A stretch of 64,000 nt of DNA from Mesorhizobium kowhaii (GTDB taxonomy: Bacteria; Pseudomonadota; Alphaproteobacteria; Rhizobiales; Rhizobiaceae), in assembly GCF_003253745.1 (NCBI RefSeq), contig NZ_MZXV01000080.1, positions 248,001 to 312,000 of the forward strand, given 5' to 3'. The position numbers and the translations under genes are program-made. The number at the start of each line of letters is the position of its first letter. Position 1 is the first letter of the stretch. The notes under the pieces were generated by a model. The model did not search any database. It worked only from the letters and a program-made list of their open reading frames with translations, and was not told the origin of the DNA. Below are positions 25,510 through 33,761 of this stretch, one piece after another.

Positions 25510-26123
25510 CCAGGAAGCTCTCGGAGACGCCGCTGATCCACCCGACAGCGGACGTGCAGAACTCGACGCTTGGCCGCTGGACCGAGATCGCCGACCGCAG
25601 CCGGGTTTCCGAGAGCACCCTCGGCGATTATTCCTACATGATGCAGGACTGCGCCGTCTGGTGCGCGACCATCGGCAAGTTTTCCAACATTGCAGCCAGC
25701 GTGCGCATCAACGCCACCAACCACCCGACATGGCGGCCGACGCTGCACCATTTCACTTACCGCGCCTCCGACTATTGGGACGACGCCGAGCATGAGAGCG
25801 AATTCTTCGCCCAGCGACGCGCCAAGCGGGTCACCATCGGCCACGACACCTGGCTCGGTCACGGCTCGACCATCCTGCCCGGCGTCACTGTCGGCGATGG
25901 CGCCGCGGTCGGCGCCGGTGCCGTCGTATCGAAGGATGTCGCGCCTTACACAATCGTTGGCGGCGTGCCGGCCAGGCCGATCCGAGAGCGCTTCGATCGC
26001 CGCACGGCCGAACGCTACCAGGCGCTCGCCTGGTGGGACTGGGACCATGCAAGGCTGCGGACAGCGCTCGATGATTTCCGGGAACTGTCGGCCGAGGCCT
26101 TCCTGGAGAAATACCGGGGATAG
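25506..26123 (+). CDS. hexapeptide-repeat acetyltransferase of phosphonate operons
   Basis: A 205-residue left-handed beta-helix transferase. Hexapeptide-type turns run through PLIHPTADVQNSTLGRWTEI and VTIGHDTWLGHGSTILPGVTV to GDGAAVGAGAVVSKDVAPYT. The long loop NATNHPTWRPTLHHFTYR resembles chloramphenicol or streptogramin acetyltransferases and carries candidate catalytic histidines. Such proteins recur in rhizobial phn operons and are thought to acetylate aminoalkylphosphonates, the role of PhnO in E. coli. The substrate here is inferred. Translationally coupled to phnL. Confidence 0.88.
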   Translation: MTRKLSETPLIHPTADVQNSTLGRWTEIADRSRVSESTLGDYSYMMQDCAVWCATIGKFSNIAASVRINATNHPTWRPTLHHFTYRASDYWDDAEHESEFFAQRRAKRVTIGHDTWLGHGSTILPGVTVGDGAAVGAGAVVSKDVAPYTIVGGVPARPIRERFDRRTAERYQALAWWDWDHARLRTALDDFRELSAEAFLEKYRG

Positions 26124-26212
26124 TCGCTCACATCATTGTCATGAGCGCGCCTGTTTCATATCCCTGACACATCGCCGGGGCAGGACGCGGTGTTCCCCCC
26201 CTGGAGATCGCA

Positions 26213-26923
26213 ATGCCTGTTTCTGTCAGACCCTCGCTCGCCGGATTCTTTGCCGGCTCCAATCCGAAGCCACCGGTTCATCTCGGCACGCGCTACGACA
26301 CGTCAGGCAATTTCCTGATCGAGCCCGGCAACACCGTCGTCAGCCATCTCGTCAGCGGTTCGCCCTCCGAGGCCGTGGTGCTTGCGGTGCGCGACCGGAT
26401 GCTGGCGATGCCCGACGCCGACCGGCTGGCCTTCACCCCCGTCTCCAGCCTGCACATGACGCTGTTCCAAGGCATCATCGAATATCGCCGCCGGTTGCCC
26501 TACTGGCCGCATGACGTGCCGCTCGACACCAGCATCGACGTCATGACCCGCCTCTATCTGGAACGCCTGAAGGGTTTCAAGGGCTTCGGCCCGTTCAACA
26601 TCAAGGTGGTCGAAATCGTGCCGACCGGCCTCACCGTCGCCGGCGCGACGGACGACGACGTGCGCATCATGCGCGCCTGGCGCGATGCCTTGGCGGTGCC
26701 GTTCGGCTACCGGCATCCCGATCACGACAGCTACGTCTTCCACATCACCTTCGCCTATCAGATCCAGCGTCTTGCGGACGACAGGGCGGCCGCATGGCAG
26801 CAACTGTTCGATGACTCTCTCGCGCTTGTCGCGCGGCAGGCTCCCGTGATCGAGATCAGAGCGCCGGCCTTCTGCGGCTTCAGGGACATGGAGCATTTCG
26901 AGGAATTGCAGGTGCTCGGCTGA
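26213..26923 (+). CDS. 2H phosphodiesterase (DUF1868-like) in the phn locus
   Basis: A 236-residue cytoplasmic protein with the two HxT motifs that define the 2H phosphodiesterase superfamily: H81-M-T83 (SSLHMTLFQG) and H177-I-T179 (YVFHITFAYQ). The N-terminal HLGTRYDTSGNFLIEPGNTV suggests the DUF1868 branch rather than DUF1045, the branch commonly noted in phn operons. It lies between the C-P lyase and transporter genes with a 90-base gap. Since no phnP is in the window, opening the cyclic phosphate made by PhnJ is an attractive but unproven role. RNA or nucleotide substrates are alternatives. Confidence 0.8.
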   Translation: MPVSVRPSLAGFFAGSNPKPPVHLGTRYDTSGNFLIEPGNTVVSHLVSGSPSEAVVLAVRDRMLAMPDADRLAFTPVSSLHMTLFQGIIEYRRRLPYWPHDVPLDTSIDVMTRLYLERLKGFKGFGPFNIKVVEIVPTGLTVAGATDDDVRIMRAWRDALAVPFGYRHPDHDSYVFHITFAYQIQRLADDRAAAWQQLFDDSLALVARQAPVIEIRAPAFCGFRDMEHFEELQVLG

Positions 26924-26970
26924 TCGACGGCAACAGGCGCCTGACGCCGCACCTGTGGGCAGTAACAAAA

Positions 26971-26988
26971 CTGACATCAATCCGACAC
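26971..26988 (+). promoter_or_regulatory. weak PHO-box-like sequence before phnC
   Basis: CTGACAT-CAAT-CCGACAC has the 7-4-7 layout of a PHO box but only about 10 of 14 consensus matches. It lies 69 bases before phnC, in the 133-base gap after the 2H phosphodiesterase gene. It may give phnCDE1E2 its own phosphate-starvation promoter. Confidence 0.4.
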
Positions 26989-27056
26989 CGCAGGTTCATG
27001 GCGCTGCGCTAGCGAAGTCCTAACAGACCTTCAACGCGACTGGACTGGAAACGACC

Positions 27057-27905
27057 ATGTCAGCCACGCTCGAAATCCGCGGCGTCACCCGACGATTTGG
27101 CAAGAACACCGCCGTCAGCGATATCAACATCTCGATCCCGCAGGGCCAGATGGTTGGCATTATCGGCCGTTCGGGTGCTGGCAAATCGACCCTTCTTCGC
27201 ATGATCAATCGTCTCATCGATCCCAGCCAGGGATCGATTTTTTTTGACGGCGCCGAGGTCTCCCAGCTGCGCGGTTCGCCGCTCCGGCGCTGGCAGCGCG
27301 ACTGCGCCATGATCTTCCAGCAGTTCAACCTGGTGCCGCGCCTCGATGTGCTGACCAATGTGCTGCTCGGCAAGCTGAACCATCGTTCGACCATGTCAAA
27401 CCTGCTCGGCATGTTTTCCCGCGCCGAGTGCGCCGAGGCGGTCGCCGCGCTCGAGCGGCTCGACATCGCCCGCACCGCAATGCAGCCTGCCGGCACTTTG
27501 TCGGGCGGCCAGCAGCAACGCGTCGCCATCGCCCGCGCCATGATGCAGCAGCCCAAGGTGATCCTCGCCGACGAGCCGATCGCGTCGCTCGACCCACTCA
27601 ACGCCAAGGTGGTGATGGATTCGCTGCAGGACATCAATCTGCGTGAAGGCATCACCGTCGTCACCAATCTGCACACGCTGGACACCGCCCGCGCCTACTG
27701 CAACCGCATCATCGGCATGGCCGCTGGCAAGGTCGTCTTCGACGGCCCGCCGGAAGAGCTCAACCGCGAGGCCGTGCGTCTCGTCTATGGCGCCGACAGC
27801 AATGGCGGCGAAATCTCCGAGGCCATCACCTCGACCAGCATCGCCTACAAGCAAAAGATCACCGCATCCGCCGGACCGCTCGAGCCCGCATTCCCGGGAT
27901 ATTGA
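27057..27905 (+). CDS. phnC: PhnC, phosphonate ABC transporter ATPase
   Basis: A 282-residue ATPase of the phosphonate importer. Motifs: Walker A GRSGAGKST, the PhnC-type Q-loop AMIFQQFNLVPRLDVLTNVL, LSGGQQQRVAIARAM, ILADEPIASLDP and switch TNLHTLDTARAYC. The sequence MFSRAECAEAVAALERLDI in the helical domain is also typical. A C-terminal extension of about 25 residues after the normal end (EAITSTSIAYKQKIT...) is not conserved in my recollection. First gene of the importer set phnCDE1E2. Confidence 0.96.
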   Translation: MSATLEIRGVTRRFGKNTAVSDINISIPQGQMVGIIGRSGAGKSTLLRMINRLIDPSQGSIFFDGAEVSQLRGSPLRRWQRDCAMIFQQFNLVPRLDVLTNVLLGKLNHRSTMSNLLGMFSRAECAEAVAALERLDIARTAMQPAGTLSGGQQQRVAIARAMMQQPKVILADEPIASLDPLNAKVVMDSLQDINLREGITVVTNLHTLDTARAYCNRIIGMAAGKVVFDGPPEELNREAVRLVYGADSNGGEISEAITSTSIAYKQKITASAGPLEPAFPGY

Positions 27906-27997
27906 GAGCGACCTGGATCGCCAGCCCGCGTCAAGGGCACCTGTCAAAATAACGAACGCTACCGGCGCGGGGCCGGAACCTACAGGAGAGATATCCA

Positions 27998-28906
27998 ATG
28001 TTCAGGAAGATGGTTTTTAGCGCCGTTTCCGTGCTCGCCATGGCGACCAGCGCGGCCCACGCCGCCGATATGAAGGAATTCCGCGTCGGCATCCTTGGCG
28101 GCGAGAACGAAACCGACCGGCTGCGCAACTACCAGTGCCTGGCCGACCACCTCAAGACCGAATTCGGCTTCGAGAAGGTCTCGCTGTTCCCCGCCGCCGA
28201 CTATGACGGCGTCATCCAGGGCCTGCTCGGCGGCACCCTCGACTTCGCCGAACTCGGCGCCTCCGGCTATGCCAGCGTCTACATCAAGGACCCGAAGGCG
28301 GTCACCCCGATCCTCACCACCCAGCAGACCGACGGCGCCACCGGCTATTATTCGATCGGCCTGGCGCTCAAGACTTCCGGCATCACCGACATCAAGTCGG
28401 CCAAGGGCAAGAAGCTCGGCTACGCCGATCCGGATTCGACCTCCGGCTATCTGATCCCGCTGACCCAGATTCCGAAGGACACCGGCGCCTCGAACGAAAC
28501 CTTCTTCGCTTCGACCCAGTTCAACGGCGGCCACGAGAACAATGTCCTCGCCGTGCGCGACGGCAAGGTTGATGTCGCGGTGGACGATTCCTCGGGCATC
28601 GGCGATTTCAAGAACGGCTACACCTCCGGCACCTTCCACAAGGAAGTCGCCAAGGGCGCCGTCGACCCCAACGACTTCGTCGAAGTCTGGCGCTCGGGCC
28701 TGATCCCGAACGGCCCGCTGGTCGTGCGCACCGCGCTCGGCGACGACATGACCGCCAAGCTGACCGCCTTCTTCACCGATCTGCCGAAGAAGGACCAGGC
28801 TTGCTTCGAGGGCGTCGAAGGCGGCGATTTCACCGGCTACGTTCCGGTGAAGCCGGACTTCTACAGCGTCATCGTCGAAGCCCGTAAGGCAGCCATCGGC
28901 GGCTGA
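27998..28906 (+). CDS. phnD: PhnD, phosphonate-binding protein
   Basis: A 302-residue periplasmic protein with signal peptide MFRKMVFSAVSVLAMATSAA, cleaved near HAADM. The mature start FRVGILGGENETDRLRNYQC is characteristic of PhnD. LGASGYASVYIKDPKAVTPI and GYADPDSTSGYLIP carry the phosphonate-binding Ser/Thr residues. It is preceded by a GGAGAG ribosome site and followed by a strong hairpin, suggesting it is made in excess over the permeases. Confidence 0.96.
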   Translation: MFRKMVFSAVSVLAMATSAAHAADMKEFRVGILGGENETDRLRNYQCLADHLKTEFGFEKVSLFPAADYDGVIQGLLGGTLDFAELGASGYASVYIKDPKAVTPILTTQQTDGATGYYSIGLALKTSGITDIKSAKGKKLGYADPDSTSGYLIPLTQIPKDTGASNETFFASTQFNGGHENNVLAVRDGKVDVAVDDSSGIGDFKNGYTSGTFHKEVAKGAVDPNDFVEVWRSGLIPNGPLVVRTALGDDMTAKLTAFFTDLPKKDQACFEGVEGGDFTGYVPVKPDFYSVIVEARKAAIGG

Positions 28907-28918
28907 CGGCGAAATCAG

Positions 28919-28945
28919 AAGGGCGGTGTTCAAAGCACCGCCCTT
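28919..28945 (+). terminator. terminator-like hairpin between phnD and phnE
   Basis: AAGGGCGGTG and CACCGCCCTT pair perfectly over ten bases around TTCAAAG and are followed by TCTGTGTG. It begins 13 bases after the phnD stop. The phnE start follows at once, so this is probably a partial terminator or stabiliser that sets a high phnD to phnE ratio. Confidence 0.7.
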
Positions 28946-28960
28946 TCTGTGTGTCCGATA

Positions 28961-29917
28961 ATGACCCTTTCCGTGACAGCACCCTCCGGCGCCACCCACC
29001 AGATGGCCGATGCCTGGCGACGCCAGATATCGCTGCGCCGGCTCTATACAGTGCTCGCCGTCGGTTTGCTGCTTGCCGCGATGTTCGCGAGCATGCGGTT
29101 CGCCGACGAAGCCAATGCCGGGCACTTCTTCGACCGGCTGCCGCACATTCTGGATTTCCTGAGCTGGCTGGTCCCCAAGGATTGGAACGACGTCTGGCGG
29201 GCGCTGTTCGACATTGCCTCGCCGCATGACACCGGCACCCAGGAATTCAACTTTCCGCTCGGCCGTGTCTATGTCTGGGGCGGGTTCTACATCCCTGAAT
29301 ATTTCGAGCTCATGCTGACCACGGTGAACGTGGCCCTGGTGTCGACCTTTATCGGCTTCATCTTCGCCGTGCCGTTTTCCTTCATCGCCGCACGCAACCT
29401 GACGCCGCATCCGGTGCTGAGGCTCGTCGTCAAGCGCTTCATGGAGTTGCTGCGCGCCTTTCCGGAGATCGTCATTGCCGGCCTCTTCGCGGCCATTGTC
29501 TCGACCGGTCCGATCGCTGCCATCATCGCCATCGGCCTGCATTCGATCGGCGCGCTCGGCAAGCTGTTCTATGAGATCAACGAGAACATCGACATGCGCG
29601 CCGAGGAAGGCCTGAGGGCGGTCGGCGCCAACTGGTTCGAGCGGGTGCGCTTTGCCGACCTGCCGCAGGTGCTGCCCAACTTCATGTCCTACACGCTGCT
29701 CCGGGTCGAGATCAATGTGCGCGCCTCGACCATCATCGGCGCCGTCGGCGGCGGCGGCATCGGCGAGGAATTGAAACTCTCGATCTCACGCGGCTTCGGC
29801 GCCAAGACACTGGCGCTGGTACTGCTGCTGTTCACGACCATCTTCATTATCGACCAGTTTTCCGCCTGGCTGCGCCGCAAGCTGGTCGGCGAACAAGCCT
29901 TCCTGATGGGTGCTTAG
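28961..29917 (+). CDS. phnE: PhnE1, phosphonate ABC transporter permease
   Basis: A 318-residue permease read from ATG 28961. An in-frame GTG at 28949 falls against the hairpin. The first helix is LYTVLAVGLLLAAMFASMRF. The core membrane region is PEYFELMLTTVNVALVSTFI onward. The EAA-type loop LRAVGANWFERVRFADLPQV docks on PhnC, and NVRASTIIGAVGGGGIGEEL is a family hallmark. It pairs with the longer PhnE2 encoded 103 bases downstream. Confidence 0.95.
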   Translation: MTLSVTAPSGATHQMADAWRRQISLRRLYTVLAVGLLLAAMFASMRFADEANAGHFFDRLPHILDFLSWLVPKDWNDVWRALFDIASPHDTGTQEFNFPLGRVYVWGGFYIPEYFELMLTTVNVALVSTFIGFIFAVPFSFIAARNLTPHPVLRLVVKRFMELLRAFPEIVIAGLFAAIVSTGPIAAIIAIGLHSIGALGKLFYEINENIDMRAEEGLRAVGANWFERVRFADLPQVLPNFMSYTLLRVEINVRASTIIGAVGGGGIGEELKLSISRGFGAKTLALVLLLFTTIFIIDQFSAWLRRKLVGEQAFLMGA

Positions 29918-29962
29918 CCATGATCCCGAAAAGTGGAATCCGGTTTTCGGAAAAGATCATGG
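29918..29962. repeat. palindromic repeat, family B copy 1
   Basis: CCATGATC and GATCATGG bound a 45-base palindromic element with core CCGAAAAGTGGAATCCGGTTTTCGG. It starts directly after the phnE1 stop codon. A related, longer copy lies at 62190-62254, and the hairpin at 12075 shares the CCGAAAAG/TTTTCGG core. Confidence 0.8.
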
Positions 29963-29971
29963 CAAAACCAA

Positions 29972-29996
29972 GAGATAGAGCCCCATCCCGGCTCTA
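29972..29996 (+). other. hairpin between phnE1 and phnE2
   Basis: GATAGAGCC and GGCTCTATC pair perfectly over nine bases around CCATCCC. It lies ten bases after the family B repeat and 24 bases before the phnE2 start, so two stem-loops fill this 103-base gap. Confidence 0.6.
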
Positions 29997-30020
29997 TCGG
30001 GATGGATCAGGCTCTTGATC

Positions 30021-31388
30021 ATGGCGACGATGACCGCCGACGAAATTCGGTCGATCGAGGAACGCTACCCGCAAGTGTTCCAGCGGCCGCTGTACAAGCG
30101 CTTCGCCCCGCTGTTCCTGTTCGTCGGCATCCTGCTTTACCTCATCTATGCCTTGTGGTTCTTCAGCCTGCCGCAAGTGCTGCGGGAATCGCGCTGGGAA
30201 CGCCTGCCACTCTTCCTGTCACAGTGGGTCAGCTATGACCTGCAGCCCGAGTTCCGCCTCGACCAGCCTGAGATCACGCCGAAATACCCGCGCTTTTCCG
30301 CGCTCGGCGAGAACCCAAATCCAGACTGGGTCATCAAGAACGCGGAAGGCACCTTTAGCGTCCTGATTGACGGCCCCGGCAAGTCCGTCACCTTCGACAA
30401 GAGCAAGGCGACGATCGTGGCCAATGGCGAGACGGTGCCGGTGTCGCTGACCGACGGCAAGCCGGTGATCTCGGGCCCGGTGCCGGACTGGATCACCGCG
30501 CATGACGATGAGGTGGTGGCCAAGATGGGCTTCGCCGGCGAAGTGCGCGTCACCGTCGACCGCGTCAAGGTCCGCAAGCGCTTCCTCGGCTGGGCGAATT
30601 TCGTCTTCGACACGCGCTCGCCCTTCTTCGGCAAGTCGGCCGGTGAAGTGGTCTCGCTGATCGTGTCCGGCCCCGAACTCAAGCCCGGTACCTCGAACCT
30701 CGCGCTGGCGGGAGACAATATCTGGAACAACGCCCAGTGGCAGCACGGCGACGTCTGGACTAAATTGTTGCAGACCATTGTCATGGCCTTTCTCGGCACG
30801 CTGCTCGGTGGCATCGTCGCCTTCCCGCTTGCCTTCTTCGCCGCCCGCAACATCACGCCGAACGGGCTGCTCAGTCAGGTGCTCAAGCGTTTCTTCGACT
30901 TCATGCGTTCCGTCGACATGCTGATCTGGGCGCTGTTCTTCACCCGCGCCTTCGGCCCCGGCCCGCTGGCCGGCAGTGCCGCGATCTTCTTCACCGAGAT
31001 CGGCACGCTGGGCAAAACCTATTCGGAAAGTCTCGAGAATATCGACGACAAACCGCGCGAGGGCATCAAGTCGACCGGCGCCAACGGCTTGCTGGTGCAG
31101 CGCTATGGGGTGATGCCTGAGGTCATTCCGGTCTTCATCAGCCAGACGCTCTACCAGTGGGAATCCAACACCCGCGGGGCCACCATCATCGGCGCCGTCG
31201 GCGCCGGCGGCATCGGTCTGAAATTGTGGGAAGCGATGCGCACCAACTCCAACTGGGCCAACGTCTTCTACATGGTGCTGCTGACGCTGGCCGTCGTGTT
31301 CATCTTCGACAACATATCCAACTTCCTGCGCCGCCGGCTGAGCCGGACCATCCACGACTACAACAGGATCCAGGCCGAGCAGGGTTAA
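30021..31388 (+). CDS. phnE: PhnE2, phosphonate ABC transporter permease with large extracytoplasmic domain
   Basis: A 455-residue permease, about 150-190 residues longer than a usual PhnE. After one helix near residues 29-49 (PLFLFVGILLYLIYALWFFS) comes a hydrophilic region of about 190 residues (GTFSVLIDGPGKSVTFDKSK, then RVTVDRVKVRKRFLGWANFV). The normal permease core starts near residue 245 (LLQTIVMAFLGTLLGGIVAF). The EAA loop is KSTGANGLLVQRYGVMPEV. The extra domain should face the periplasm. Start chosen at ATG 30021; TTG 30015 and ATG 30030 are alternatives. Last gene of the operon. Confidence 0.93.
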   Translation: MATMTADEIRSIEERYPQVFQRPLYKRFAPLFLFVGILLYLIYALWFFSLPQVLRESRWERLPLFLSQWVSYDLQPEFRLDQPEITPKYPRFSALGENPNPDWVIKNAEGTFSVLIDGPGKSVTFDKSKATIVANGETVPVSLTDGKPVISGPVPDWITAHDDEVVAKMGFAGEVRVTVDRVKVRKRFLGWANFVFDTRSPFFGKSAGEVVSLIVSGPELKPGTSNLALAGDNIWNNAQWQHGDVWTKLLQTIVMAFLGTLLGGIVAFPLAFFAARNITPNGLLSQVLKRFFDFMRSVDMLIWALFFTRAFGPGPLAGSAAIFFTEIGTLGKTYSESLENIDDKPREGIKSTGANGLLVQRYGVMPEVIPVFISQTLYQWESNTRGATIIGAVGAGGIGLKLWEAMRTNSNWANVFYMVLLTLAVVFIFDNISNFLRRRLSRTIHDYNRIQAEQG

Positions 31389-31404
31389 CGATCCCGGCGC
31401 TTCA

Positions 31405-31547
31405 GGGCGTGTTGAGATTCAGGTCAGGCCGAGTCGAAAATGCTGGGTTCCGAGCACCGCAACGGAGCGTACTTTTGGGTACGTGAGTACCGGAAGCGCA
31501 GGAACCCGGCATTTGCAGACCGGCCTCACCTGAATATCGACACGCCC
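31405..31547. repeat. 143-base imperfect inverted repeat
   Basis: The outer arms GGGCGTGTTGAGATTCAGGT and ACCTGAATATCGACACGCCC pair at 18 of 20 positions. Inner blocks such as TGGGTTCC/GGAACCC also pair, so the whole element can fold into one long rod. It fills the convergent gap between phnE2 and the next gene, and its last base is the first base of that gene's stop codon. It could serve as a two-way terminator or be a non-autonomous mobile element. Confidence 0.75.
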
Positions 31548-32398
31548 TATGCCGCTTTCTTCCACCCATTCTTGATATGCTTGTAGCCGTCGCGATAGAC
31601 GGCTTCCGGGCTCTCGGAAAAATCACGCCACACCTTGGTGGCCGCCGCCAGGTCCTTCAGCGAACGGCCGAACGCCTCGATCGTCAGCCAGTCGTCATAG
31701 CCGCTCTTGCGGATGGCGGAGAACGTTTCCTTCCACGGAATGTTGCCGCGCCCCGGCACGCCGCGATCATTCTCCGAGATGTGGATATGCACGACATTCC
31801 CGCGGTGTTTTGTATAGGCGCCGATCGGGTCAGCCTCCTCGATGTTGGCGTGGAACGTGTCGTACATCGCCTTGATGTGCGGCCGGTCGATGGCATCGAC
31901 ATGCTCGGACAGATCCGCCATCGTGTTGAGAAGATAGCATTCGAAGCGGTTGAGCGCCTCGAGCCCGATGGTGACGTTCCTCTTGCCGGCATGGTCGCCG
32001 ATGGCGCGTTGCGAGGCGACCGAGCGCTTCTTCTCGGCGGCTGTCGGCCCGGAGCCGGAGAAAGCGCCGAGCGTCGAATGCAGCGGGCCGCTCAGCGTGC
32101 TGGCGCCGAGCGCATTGGCGCAGTCGATTGCCCATTTCATGTAGTCGACCCCAGCCTTGCGGGTCGCGGCGTCGGCCGCGATCAGGTTCATCGCCGGATC
32201 GCCCATCGCTGAAACCGCGGTCCGCTCCAGCCCGATACGGTCGAGCAGCTCACCCAATTTCTTGTAGTCGTCGGGCGTACCGGTGAAGATCGGTATCTCG
32301 ACGCCATCGAAACCGGTTGCCTTGATGTCGCGGAGCAACGGCTCGTGTTTCTTCGACACCGCCGTCGTCCACAAGAACATGCACATGCCGATTTTCAT
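31547..32398 (-). CDS. ketose 3-epimerase-like sugar isomerase/epimerase
   Basis: A 283-residue TIM-barrel protein. The catalytic glutamates and metal ligands of D-tagatose/D-psicose 3-epimerases are recognisable in LEALNRFECYLLNT, MYDTFHANIEE, HIHISENDRGVPGRG and WLTIEAFG. The start MKIGMCMFLWTTA is also typical. It would interconvert ketoses at C3, with the exact sugar unknown. It is the last gene of a three-gene minus-strand group with an oxidoreductase and another epimerase. Confidence 0.85.
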   Translation of the reverse strand: MKIGMCMFLWTTAVSKKHEPLLRDIKATGFDGVEIPIFTGTPDDYKKLGELLDRIGLERTAVSAMGDPAMNLIAADAATRKAGVDYMKWAIDCANALGASTLSGPLHSTLGAFSGSGPTAAEKKRSVASQRAIGDHAGKRNVTIGLEALNRFECYLLNTMADLSEHVDAIDRPHIKAMYDTFHANIEEADPIGAYTKHRGNVVHIHISENDRGVPGRGNIPWKETFSAIRKSGYDDWLTIEAFGRSLKDLAAATKVWRDFSESPEAVYRDGYKHIKNGWKKAA

Positions 32399-32437
32399 CG
32401 ACGCCTCTCCCCCTTGGTCCCCCCAGATCCATTCAGA

Positions 32438-33625
32438 CTAAAGCTTCGTCCAGGCCCCATTCTTCTTCGACGACCTCACGCAGGCCTCGATGAAGGCCAT
32501 GCCCTCGACGCCGTCCTGAATGGTCGGAAAGACGACATCCTTTGCCGGCTTGCCACCCTTCTTGCGCGCGGCGCGGATCGCGCGCGCGGCCTCCTGGTAG
32601 ATGTTGGCGAAACCTTCGAGATAGCCTTCGGGATGGCCTGATGGTACCCGGCTGACACGCCCCGCCACCGGCAGCGCGCCGGCGCCATTGCGGGTGATCA
32701 GCTGCTTTGGCTGGCCGAACGGCGTGTACCAGAGATAGTTCGGGTCGGCCTGCACCCATTCCAGCCCGCCCTTCGAGCCATAGATGCGCAGCTTCAGCCC
32801 GTTCTCATGGCCCGGCGCCACCTGGCTGGCCCAGATCATGCCCTTGGCCGGATGCGTCTTGCCGGCAGGCTTGAAGCGCAGCATGACGTTGACATTGTCG
32901 TCGAGCTGTCGTCCCGGCACGAAAGCGTCGAGATCGGCTGACAGGGAATCGAGCTCCAGTCCCGAGACGAAGCGCGCCAGATTGTAGGCATGCGTGCCGA
33001 TGTCGCCCAGCGCGCCGCCGGCGCCTGCCTGTTTTGGATCGCCGCGCCACGACGCCTGCTTCTGGCCGGTGGCGGCGAGGTCTTCAGTCAGCCAGTCTTG
33101 TGGATACTCGGATTGCACGATGCGGATGTCGCCGAGCACGCCCTTGGCCACCATCTCGCGGGCCTGCCTGATCATCGGATAGGCGGTGTAGTTGTGGGTG
33201 AGCACAAACACCTTGCCGGTCTTCTCGACCACGGCGGCGAGCTTCTTGGCTTCGGCTAGCGTCGTTGCCAGCGGCTTGTCGCAGATGACGTGGATGCCGG
33301 CCTCCAGGAAAGCTTTTGCTGCCGGCACATGGACATTGTTGGGGGTGACGATGGCCACCGCCTCGATGCCGTCGGGGCGTTTCGCTTCGGCCTTGGCCAT
33401 CTCGGCGTAGGAGGCGTAGCTGCGATCCGGGTCGAGCCCGAGTTCGGCGGCCGAGGCCTTGGCGCGCGCAGGATCGGAGGACAGCGCACCGGCGACCAGC
33501 ACGAAATCATTGTCCATGCGCGCCGCGATGCGGTGCACCGCACCGATGAAGGCGCCTTGCCCGCCGCCGACCATGCCGTAGCGGATCGGGCCGCCTCCCG
33601 TTTCCGACTTCGATGCGCCGACCAT
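32438..33625 (-). CDS. Gfo/Idh/MocA family NAD(P)-dependent oxidoreductase
   Basis: A 395-residue oxidoreductase. An N-terminal Rossmann domain (RYGMVGGGQGAFIGAVHRIA, later TPNNVHVPAAKAFLEAGIHV) is followed by the family motif CDKPLATTLAEAKKL, which corresponds to EKP. A C-terminal beta-sheet substrate domain contains GGALGDIGTHAYNLARFVSG. ATG 33625 is preceded by GGGAG. Such enzymes oxidise sugars or inositols, often at C3. It sits between two sugar epimerases, 39 bases upstream of one, as expected for a joint pathway. Confidence 0.92.
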   Translation of the reverse strand: MVGASKSETGGGPIRYGMVGGGQGAFIGAVHRIAARMDNDFVLVAGALSSDPARAKASAAELGLDPDRSYASYAEMAKAEAKRPDGIEAVAIVTPNNVHVPAAKAFLEAGIHVICDKPLATTLAEAKKLAAVVEKTGKVFVLTHNYTAYPMIRQAREMVAKGVLGDIRIVQSEYPQDWLTEDLAATGQKQASWRGDPKQAGAGGALGDIGTHAYNLARFVSGLELDSLSADLDAFVPGRQLDDNVNVMLRFKPAGKTHPAKGMIWASQVAPGHENGLKLRIYGSKGGLEWVQADPNYLWYTPFGQPKQLITRNGAGALPVAGRVSRVPSGHPEGYLEGFANIYQEAARAIRAARKKGGKPAKDVVFPTIQDGVEGMAFIEACVRSSKKNGAWTKL

Positions 33626-33662
33626 GTTTTTTCTCCCTCGTGTCTGAGATAGGGTCGATCCG

Positions 33663-33760
33663 CGCAGCGGATCGGGGTGGGTCGTAGAGGTAGAGCTCGG
33701 CATGAACCGACCCCACCCGGCCCTTCGGGCCACCCTCCCCTCGAGGGGAGGGACTGCGGC
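33663..33760. repeat. composite palindromic intergenic repeat, family C
   Basis: The element contains GGCCC-TTC-GGGCC, then the perfect palindrome CCCTCCCCTCGAGGGGAGGG. Upstream, GGGTGGGTCG partly pairs with CGACCCCACCC. It occupies the gap between the oxidoreductase and the epimerase genes. The CTC-GAGGGG core recalls the element inside the ATPase gene at 60653. Confidence 0.65.
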
Positions 33761-33761
33761 G

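Noticed and set aside
26124..26212. PHO-box-like TTGTCAT and CTGACAC words before the 2H phosphodiesterase gene
   Set aside because: The words are present near 26139 and 26167 but do not have the 7-4-7 spacing of a PHO box.
27230..27250. Run of seven T in phnC as a possible frameshift or slippage site
   Set aside because: The reading frame continues intact through conserved PhnC motifs on both sides, so no recoding is needed.
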